Part shown: in pieces, positions 57,262 through 64,000 of the stretch
How the letters are laid out: each line of letters starts with the position of its first letter
Numbering within the stretch: position 1 is the stretch's first letter
From: Phytophthora sp. 'mugwort'
Taxonomy: Eukaryota; Oomycota; Peronosporomycetes; Peronosporales; Peronosporaceae
Assembly (NCBI GenBank): GCA_033558025.1
Contig: JAUCEF010000009.1
Coordinates: forward strand, 2,294,001 to 2,358,000
Direction of reading: 5' to 3'
DNA: 64,000 nt
The notes under the pieces: model-generated
What the model was told of the DNA's origin: nothing
Seen by the model: the letters and a program-made list of their open reading frames with translations, nothing else
The model's database searches: none
Position numbers and translations under genes: made by a program

Positions 57262-57289
57262 GCTTAACGTGGACCGGTCCACGTTAAGC
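57262..57289. repeat. 28-bp perfect palindrome with two TTAA sites
   Basis: Symmetric around 57275/57276, of the form GCTTAACGTGGACC followed by its reverse complement. GGTCCACG recurs at about 57310, and TTAA then CCCCTTGAGCGCG reads inward on the minus strand from 57337. Together they look like a piggyBac terminal region. Confidence 0.85.
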
Positions 57290-57460
57290 CTTTTCTCGTA
57301 ACATGTACGGTCCACGCTCTCGCGCTCAAGGGGTTAAGTACACGATAAGCACGTTCCGTGTGGTATCTCTACTGTTTTCAATTTACCGAAAACCCGGTAT
57401 TTAAAAATTTGTATCGGTGCATCAAGCGGTTTTCCGGATATTTAATTTGGAGTAATTTTC

Positions 57461-58931
57461 TCACATCTGCTTCAACAGCAGTGGCGCAACGCACGCGCTT
57501 TCCCAGCGCAAAACCGAGCAGATAAGTTCGAACAGCCAGTATCGAGACTGCAACTGGTTTTGATCGTTGATAGACCCACCTGTTACAACTTCACATCCTG
57601 CAGGCTTGCCGAATTCATCGTGCAAATGATTAAAGCGTGTCCTGTAAACGAACACAATTGCATACAGGCGTCAGGTCACGACAAAACAAGTATTGCACTC
57701 GATTCGCGAACTAAACGTACCAGTGAAAGGCGTTATAGAAATACTCATGGGGCTCCTTCGCTCTTTCGATTTCAGGCGCCGAAATTGTGCGACTGCACAT
57801 CGTGTAGCCCATGGGCGTCTGGAGGCGAAAAACCATCTGGACCGAAAAAAACGTCATCGGTATGCTCGGGATGTGGTGGTCTCGACGAATAATGATCAAG
57901 TTGTCGTTTAAAACTTGAAGTACTTCGAAACGAGTGCGTACAGATCTGTCGAAGGACATCTCGGCCATCTTGTCACCGTTCGAGAAAATATTCCACGTCT
58001 GCGTAAGCAAATTGTCTGCACTTTCGAGGGGAAATCTCTTCGTGAAGCAAAACTGAAGCGCTTGTAGTTCATAGTTTACCCTGCGCTTGTCCGTCCAACC
58101 CATAAAGCTTGCACCGGTTGTTTCAAAATTGTCCGCTTCAAGGAACCTCTCAAGCTCCCGGTAAGTCTCGCGTACGATGGCAACGCACTCGTCGGCAGAA
58201 TGCTGTCGAAAGTGAGCGGAAAAGGACGAGCTCGGAGGAATACCGCTGTTCCAAAGCACTTGTTCGGCCTTCCTCTCATCTGTTAAGCTTTTCACCTTCT
58301 GCTGAAAGTTTTCATGTGTCTGCAGCAGCTCACGAAGAGCAATCTGGTCATCCTCGAGCGCATGAGCAACCACCGACAATTCCGAATACTTGCAATGCAG
58401 CTGGTTCACAGAAGCCGTGGGAAATCGTCTGTAGACACGCATCGGTGCATCTGATCTAGTGAGGGTGTTCCATTGCGTCACTTGAGCAGCAGCAGTCGCC
58501 TCCTTTCTCACGATCATCTTCGTGTACACATCTTGAAGCTGCTCGACTTCATCCCTCATCCTTTTAAGCATCTCCTGCCTCCTATGCCTTGACTTCTTCT
58601 CAATAGCCGAGCGCCTCGCTCGTTTAGCTCCGACCAAGTTCTTGAACACTGTAGGCGCCTTTACGCTAGGGCTCAGGCCGCCGACCTCCCCCTTGTTCCT
58701 CGACGTCGAAGGGGGCGTCGCCATACGCAGACTCATCGAGTCCGCGTCGTGTTCCGCCTTGATCCTGGCATGGCGCAACGCCGGCGTTTCCAGTTTAATG
58801 ACGGTCGGTCCGTCGTCATTGTCCATCTCGGAAAGGTCCGCGAAGGCCTCTGAGAGGGCGCGATCCATGACTGGTGTCAGTGGCGGTAGCGCCATCAGCT
58901 CGAGCTCCAGCATGTTGTCGTCCACCTCCAT
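57461..58931 (-). CDS. M96-like bZIP-type protein, gene D (two exons)
   Basis: Exon 1 is 57721-58931 (ATG 58931) and exon 2 is 57461-57641; the 79-nt phase-2 intron sits at the same site as in B and C. 463 aa. N-terminus LALPPLTP-type (ALPPLTPVMDRALSEAF), then acidic, basic region KRARRSAIEKKSRHRRQ, coiled coil MLKRMRDEVEQLQDVY. C-terminal domain: FMGWTDKRRVNYELQALQFC, IRRDHHIPSIPMTFF, end RWESACVAPLLLKQM. Closest in layout to gene C, and separated from A-C by about 9 kb of transposon debris. Divergent from NCA2, with 272 bp between ATGs. Confidence 0.84.
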
Positions 58932-59203
58932 TTTGTTTTACCTTAGCGACGTTGAATGAACTTAGTTACAGTCTGCGAATGCCACGTACAGACTGACGTT
59001 CTGACCTCAGACCACGTTAACAAGGCAGAGAGAGCAGTTGCATCGAAAGGCAACAAATGAGTGATGGTCGTCGTCCTCGATGACCTACACTCCGTCAATC
59101 TATGGAAGCACCTTATATACATGTAGAACCACCTCAATGTCGCACCAAGTTTCTTATAGAGGGCCGTATCCAACTTAGCTGACAGATCCAGTGTATTGTG
59201 TCA
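58932..59203. promoter_or_regulatory. Shared divergent promoter region, gene D / NCA2
   Basis: 272 bp between two ATGs on opposite strands. It must contain both core promoters unless transcripts overlap. No element stands out. Confidence 0.5.
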
Positions 59204-61189
59204 ATGGATGAAGCGATCACCACCATACCGGCGCCTGCGACGCATGAGGCCGTGACCTCTGCCGTCATCACTGACCTCGTGTCGCTCGGCCGCAGCTCCG
59301 TGGAACATTGTGCGCACGCAGACGAGCTAGCGCGATCTCTGGCCGTCGTTTCGCAATGCTACAGCGTCCCCGTGCCTTCCAGCGCCGCATCCGCCATCCA
59401 GAAGGCGCTAACGGACGTCTCGGACCTGCTGCAGCACCATCGAATGTACGCTAATGACAGCGCGCCTTTTGTATATACGCCCGAGCAACGTGTAGCCATC
59501 GAGAGTGGGTTGCGACTGCTGTGGGCACACGTGACCACGTACCAACTGCACGCGGCGCTTATCGACTTGGTGCGCACCATCGACTTCATGCCGCGCGCGG
59601 TGGCTTTCTGGAAGCAACTGAAGAAGCGTACAGTACGGGAGATTTTGCAGAGAGGACCCATGCAATGGCTGCTGTCTCGTGCACAAAGGATTACAGTCGG
59701 AGAAAGGATCCGAAGCTTGGAAGAGACGCTGGATGCGCACTTGGTACGGTTAACTGGGTGGCCAGGTGTGCGAGCTGGAGTGTGGTGCTGATGGAGTGTT
59801 GTGGGTATTTTGTGCTGCAGAGAAAACTTGGGATGCTGAAGGAGTTGACAACGAGGTGCTCGAGCACGTTTGCGGGCTATGAGCAATTGACGGGAAGGAT
59901 GAAGGAGGGCATGGCATTGTTGGAGCTGGTGTACAGCACCAATGGAATCTGTCCGCCGCGTAAAGGACGCGGAGCGTTCAAGTCGCAGGACCCGTTGACC
60001 TTTACGGCGTTTTACTTTGGTGGGTTGTGTTAGTGAGTGCAAGATAGAGATTATGTACTGACGGGTAGATGTTTCGATAGATGAAAATATCTTTGAGAAG
60101 GGATGCAAGGAGGTAGCCTCGAGTGAAGACGTCGTTAACTCTCTGCGCCGCGTAGAGAAGAACTTGGCTGTGTTCCGTACTGCACAGACGCAGTTTGCGC
60201 GATGCTTCCAAACGGCTATGGCGCCGTGCCGTCCGCCATCCAAAATCCGTCAACGTTGGCTACAGGTAACAACCGTAGCGATCTGCCTCACTGCTGGTGG
60301 CTTTTGGGTGGTGAATAATCAGAAAGAGTTCCAGGTTGGCATTGCCGCCATGCGTGCGGCTCTGCAAGATTTCCTGAATGAGCACATGATTGAGCCACTC
60401 CAAGCCATCTTTGGAGAAGTCGTGCTGAACCAGAAGCCTGAGATCCAAGATGCTATGGCGTTGGTCGATACAAAGGAGAGCTTGCGTCGCATGTTGTCTG
60501 ATTTCGTGAAGGATACAAACCCCAAGGTATCACCTGCAGAAATGAAGCGTATCATGGATGAAATGGACATGTCCGTGGTGTCGCTGCAGTACGAGAAGCA
60601 ATTAGCTTCTGCCGTCAAAAATTTGATGACGGGAGATATCGTCCGAATGCTGCTGATTCAGGTCCAGTTCATTAAGAAGGAGCTGATGGTGGCTATGGGC
60701 GCCATTGACGAGTTGATGCACGCGAACCAGCTGAACCTGCAGATCCTAGCTACGATTCCGACGTTCCTCGTCTTTGGCGGTCTGTACAAGTTAGTCACCT
60801 CGGCCTTCCACATGATATACAAGCGCATGAGCGACCGACTGTACTACGACTCGAGTGAAATTGCGGGGTTCTTGCGAAACAACTTGCGCGATATCGAGCG
60901 CCTTCTCAACAAGCGGAACCGCGGCTCTGGCGTGAGCGATGAGGCAGTGCTGGGGGTTCGCGATCTTGGATTTCTCATTTTGCTGCTCCACCAGCTGCGT
61001 GATCTTTTCGAGGCTTACCGCGCACTTTTCAAAGAAGAGGAGCAAGAGCGTTTTGAAGAAGACCTGGATGACCTTATTGGGGAGGGTCTGCTCGTCTCGC
61101 AGCAGCTGGCCGTCATTCAGCGCATGTACCATTCGCACCCGTTTCTATACACCACGAAGCCGAGCAAGGCACGCTGGATTTTGGACTAA
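59204..61189 (+). CDS. NCA2: NCA2 family mitochondrial protein, three exons
   Basis: NCA2 (nuclear control of ATPase) is an outer-membrane protein needed in yeast for expression of mitochondrial ATP6/ATP8. Exons 59204-59743, 59821-60019 and 60069-61189, introns 77 and 49 nt, joined in phases 0 and 1; 619 aa. A first TM (LQVTTVAICLTAGGFWVV) lies before the NCA2 domain blocks EPLQAIFGEVV, DTKESLRRMLSDFVKD and MGAIDELMHANQLNLQILA, with a second TM (TIPTFLVFGGLYKLV). The C-terminus (DLGFLILLLHQLRD, FLYTTKPSKARWILD) is conserved in the family. The 49-nt second intron is the shortest here but is needed for the frame. ATG 59204 is the first in frame. Confidence 0.9.
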
Positions 61190-61235
61190 TGAGGACACAG
61201 CGTATTTTGCGCACTTGGCATCACATCAAACAAAT

Positions 61236-62777
61236 CTAGCTGAGTTGGTAGTCCTGCGGCGAGTAATACTCGGCGAGCAGACGATAGATGTACGACGGTT
61301 GGTGAGCGCCTGTGTTGGTGATGAAAATTCTCACGCACTCGGGCGGCACGTAGTCGTACGCCGGGTTCAACACCTCCAGCTAACAGTAGTAAACATTGTC
61401 AAGAAGAGCAAATGTCAGCGGATGAAACAAACAATCATGCAAGCGCAGGAAATAATAGCAGCTCGTACGTTGTCCACGGTATCCTCGTAGTTGTAGATGC
61501 TAGACGGAGCCAGAAGCTCGCTCAGAACATCCAGGTCGTGTGCATACAGCGGGGATAGCTTGATCAGACCGGCCACGCAGACGACGGGCACCGAGCACTT
61601 CTTAGCAGCCAAAGCGATGTTTTGCAATCCGGACTGAGCAATAAGGCCACCATTGGCGACCACAGCAGCAGCAGGAACCACAACCTTGTTCACACGTGCC
61701 ATCAAGGCGAACACGGCACTGTCTGGGATAATTGTAACGTGGATACCACTCTCCGCCAAAGCGTGTGCTGTGCGCTGGCCGTTCAGCGAAGGCGCAGACT
61801 CCACCACGATCACCTTGAATGAGCGCTTCTTAGCAGCCGTCTTCAGGAACGCCTCCACCGACAGCGACAATCCGAACGTCAGAATCACTTCACTGTACAG
61901 CCAAAAATGAATGCACTGTTAATAATCCTGTGCAAATTGTATCTGATCTTGTCTCCGGGCCGACAATGACGTACTCCGTGTGAATGTACTCCATGGCCTG
62001 GTCGGCAATGTTTACGTGAAGGCTGTCAATCTCGTCTACGAGCTCGGCGATACCTTCCATCACAGACTATAGCAACCGCAACATATTCGTTACTACAACC
62101 CACCCAGAAATTCACACAGCAATTAGCCATGAGCTCACCAGCTTTAGGTCCGCAATGGGGATCGAGAGGTCCGTGTCGGTACCAGGCGTCAGGATCGTGC
62201 CCAGTGAGCGCGATAAGTTGTTGTTGCGGCTCGAAGGCGGGCCCGACACGGGAGCCGCAGCGCTGCCATTAACTGCACCTGCTGACGACAGCTTGAGCGC
62301 GTTCGAGTGCTCCTCGCGGATGATGTAGAGCACGCGACGCACCACGTTTCCTATAGCCAGTTCGTGCGCATGGGCCTTGGTGAGCATGTAGCCCAGCTGA
62401 CGAATCTTCTCCAGAATTTCCCCGGCAGTTGACCACTCCACCGTCTCAAGCTGCATCACAGCAAGCAACACCCCGTCAGACCGTATACTATATTTGTATG
62501 ATCGATATGAATACGAACCACTTTGCTCAGCACACTGGTGGTCATCTTTGCCGTTTCGTACGATCCACGCAGTTGTCTGCAGAGTGTGTACACGCACAAG
62601 TGGATACAGTCATTTTCCGCGGGCTCTCCGGCGCCACGGACGCCACCGCAGCCTCTCATGTCGTGCATACACCAGTTCGAACCTGCGCTTAAGACTCATC
62701 ACCAGCTCGTCCACGAGCTCGCGCACTGCGGGCCACTCGTCCAGCCACTCCTCAAGCTCCTTGGTTGGCGCCGCCAT
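61236..62777 (-). CDS. EIF2B2: Translation initiation factor eIF2B subunit beta, six exons
   Basis: Regulatory subunit of the eIF2 guanine-nucleotide exchange factor, the target of eIF2-alpha phosphorylation stress signalling. Exons on the minus strand: 62683-62777, 62522-62576, 62139-62450, 61975-62066, 61469-61892, 61236-61379; 373 aa (human 351). Blocks: EWSTAGEILEKIRQLG, IGNVVRRVLYIIREEH, EVILTFGLSLSVEAFLKTAA, MARVNKVVVPAAAVVANGG, VAGLIKLSP, YDYVPPECVRIFITNTGAHQ, PSYIYRLLAEYYSPQD. All joins preserve frame. The second exon could end at 62519 instead of 62522, adding one Val. An insertion (about 25 aa, Ser/Gly/Asn-rich) lies after the IIREEH block. Confidence 0.93.
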
Positions 62778-62924
62778 CGTCTTGTGTCGTCGAGATATTT
62801 CACTTTGTGGGCCACCAGAGTGCGGAGCAACAAATAGTAGACCGCCCTCTATTCGAATCCACTTTTGCTGGTATAAAGTATACCATACTACGGTACTGTA
62901 CACTCTCGAGTCAATCGCGGAGAC
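62778..62924. promoter_or_regulatory. Compact divergent promoter, EIF2B2 / CPSF30-YTH
   Basis: Only 147 bp separates the two ATGs. TCCACTTTTGC at 62858-62868 matches the oomycete Inr pattern for the plus-strand gene. Co-regulation of translation and 3'-end processing genes is possible but not shown. Confidence 0.5.
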
Positions 62925-64000
62925 ATGGTGCTAGGGTTGCTGCTGCGCGATGCAGAAGAGCGATGCCTGTCGTTCGACTTCGAGATGCTGCTGCCAGAGG
63001 ACGGAGACGACCGCATGGACGGCGGCGAGCACCGCAGTGGTGCCGTGGTGGGCGTAGGCGGCGCCACGTTCGGGCACCAGGCGGCAAAGAAAGATTTTAA
63101 GCGCGGTACGGTCGTGTGCCGCCACTGGCTCCGCGCGTTGTGCATGAAGGGCGACAACTGCGAGTTCCTGCACCAGTACGATATGTCCAAGATGCCCGAG
63201 TGCCGTTGGGGCATGGAGTGCCAGGTGCCCGAGTGTCCTTTCAGACACGTGCCGGACGAGGAGCGCGTCGAGTGCGCTTTTTACAAGCAGGGCTTCTGCT
63301 CGCATGGATCCAGCTGCCGTTACAGGCACATCAAGCTGGCCAGAGAGGAGTGCCCCGAGACAGCGGACTTTGCCCTGCAATCGAAAGTGGCTGATGAGGA
63401 GAACGTCAAGCGCAGAAAAGCCCAGCCAGTCAACGAGTTCTTCAAGATTGCCATTTGCAAGCACTGGGAGAAGATGGGCTCGTGTCCCTTTGGCGATGAG
63501 TGCCACTTCGCTCATGGAGATAAGGAACTTAGACCGTTTCCCAAGGGTGAGAAAGAGGAGAAGGAAGCAAGAGGAGGAAGACATGGGGGAGGACCTCATG
63601 ATCCCACAGGACCTGCTGGACTTAATGGTGGAGACCGACAACATCAAGGACCGCCGCCTGGCCCAAAGCTGCCAGACGACGGCAAGATGGCCAAATACTT
63701 CTTGGTGCAGTCGGCTAGTTATCTAAATCTGGCACACTCGGTCCACCATGGGCGCTGGGCAGTTCCTCCGGCTGTTCTGCAGCAGATTAAGATGGCATCT
63801 GAAACGTCGGACGAAGTCTTTTTGTTCTTTTCTGTGGGGCCTAGCAAACATTATCAGGGTGTCGCGCGTCTGGAGAACGGCGTGATGAACAATATTGATA
63901 CGTCGGTTGGAGAAGACCTGACGACGGGTATTGTGCCGTACGAGGCGGACGGGAAATCAGAATGGTCCGGCTCGTTTGGTATCGTGTGGCTTCGTATTTG
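62925..64000 (+). CDS. CPSF4: CPSF30 with C-terminal YTH domain (3'-partial)
   Basis: CPSF30 binds the AAUAAA poly(A) signal within CPSF. From ATG 62925 the frame is open to the window end (358 codons). Four CCCH fingers are seen: CRHWLRALCMKGDNCEFLH (C-X7-C-X5-C-X3-H, about residue 65), CRWGMECQVPECPFRH, CAFYKQGFCSHGSSCRYRH and CKHWEKMGSCPFGDECHFAH. The first aligns to human zinc finger 2, so the human finger 1 is absent. A Gly/Pro linker leads at about residue 253 to a YTH domain (KYFLVQSASYLNLAHSVHHG, RWAVPP, EVFLFFSVGPSKHYQGVARL, SEWSGSFGIVWLR). Tryptophans at the expected m6A-cage positions are present. The same fusion is known in plants (CPSF30-L) and apicomplexans. The end of the YTH domain is beyond the window. 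Confidence 0.92.
   Translation, partial: MVLGLLLRDAEERCLSFDFEMLLPEDGDDRMDGGEHRSGAVVGVGGATFGHQAAKKDFKRGTVVCRHWLRALCMKGDNCEFLHQYDMSKMPECRWGMECQVPECPFRHVPDEERVECAFYKQGFCSHGSSCRYRHIKLAREECPETADFALQSKVADEENVKRRKAQPVNEFFKIAICKHWEKMGSCPFGDECHFAHGDKELRPFPKGEKEEKEARGGRHGGGPHDPTGPAGLNGGDRQHQGPPPGPKLPDDGKMAKYFLVQSASYLNLAHSVHHGRWAVPPAVLQQIKMASETSDEVFLFFSVGPSKHYQGVARLENGVMNNIDTSVGEDLTTGIVPYEADGKSEWSGSFGIVWLRI

Noticed and set aside
59359..60243. 294-codon minus-strand open frame
   Set aside because: Antisense to NCA2 exons and introns; composition is random-like and the plus strand reads the family domain.
62931..63647. 238-codon minus-strand open frame
   Set aside because: Antisense to CPSF30, whose plus frame has four ordered CCCH fingers and a YTH domain.
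1..64000. CRISPR array, rRNA or tRNA genes
   Set aside because: No regularly spaced short direct repeats, no rRNA-like blocks, and no cloverleaf with GTTCRA-type box that I could find by eye.

Overview
This window is a nuclear segment from a stramenopile, almost certainly an oomycete of the Phytophthora/Peronosporales type. The evidence is compact host genes with few, short GT-AG introns (about 50-105 nt, many with GTACG-type donors), a tandem cluster of the lineage-typical bZIP-like 'M96 mating-specific' proteins, oomycete-style Ty3/Gypsy chromovirus, piggyBac-like and Tc1/mariner-like remnants, and an IFT25 gene that implies flagellated zoospores. The genus is inferred, not proven.

Region 1 (1-18.5 kb) holds what looks like an RNA-silencing amplification locus. 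A giant gene (1-7077, 5' end outside the window) fuses a Dicer-type helicase C-terminal half, an eukaryotic RNA-dependent RNA polymerase (DLDGD) and a Cid12/TUTase-like nucleotidyltransferase. About 5.3 kb downstream on the same strand is a 2012-residue CCCH / superfamily-1 helicase / NFX1-finger / RZ-finger protein of the ZNFX1-Hrr1 type. Rdp1, Hrr1 and Cid12 are the three subunits of the fission yeast RDRC, so three matching activities sit in two neighbouring genes. Between them lie an IFT25 gene and a divergent pair of small, probably mitochondrial paralogs.

Region 2 (18.6-27.6 kb) is housekeeping: EMC1, a PH-START-ORD oxysterol-binding protein, MYCBP/AMY-1, a TPR-prefoldin-1 fusion, then a broken C48 (Ulp1-like) protease fragment.

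Region 3 (27.6-42.3 kb) is repeat-rich: two decayed Ty3/Gypsy chromoviruses, a piggyBac-like pair of ends enclosing a broken DDE_4 (Harbinger-like) transposase, and a 770-bp-arm inverted repeat carrying two near-identical copies of a secreted Gly/Trp-rich peptide gene.

Region 4 (42.2-59 kb) starts with a Cys-rich XYPPX-repeat protein, then three tandem M96-like bZIP genes. About 9 kb of nested transposon debris follows (piggyBac-like, Tc1/mariner-like, a perfect 40-bp foldback), then a fourth M96-like paralog.

Region 5 (59.2-64 kb) has NCA2, EIF2B2 (six exons) and, divergent from EIF2B2, a CPSF30 gene carrying a C-terminal YTH (m6A reader) domain that runs off the window. Exon coordinates were derived by eye from splice signals and reading-frame continuity; no database search was run.
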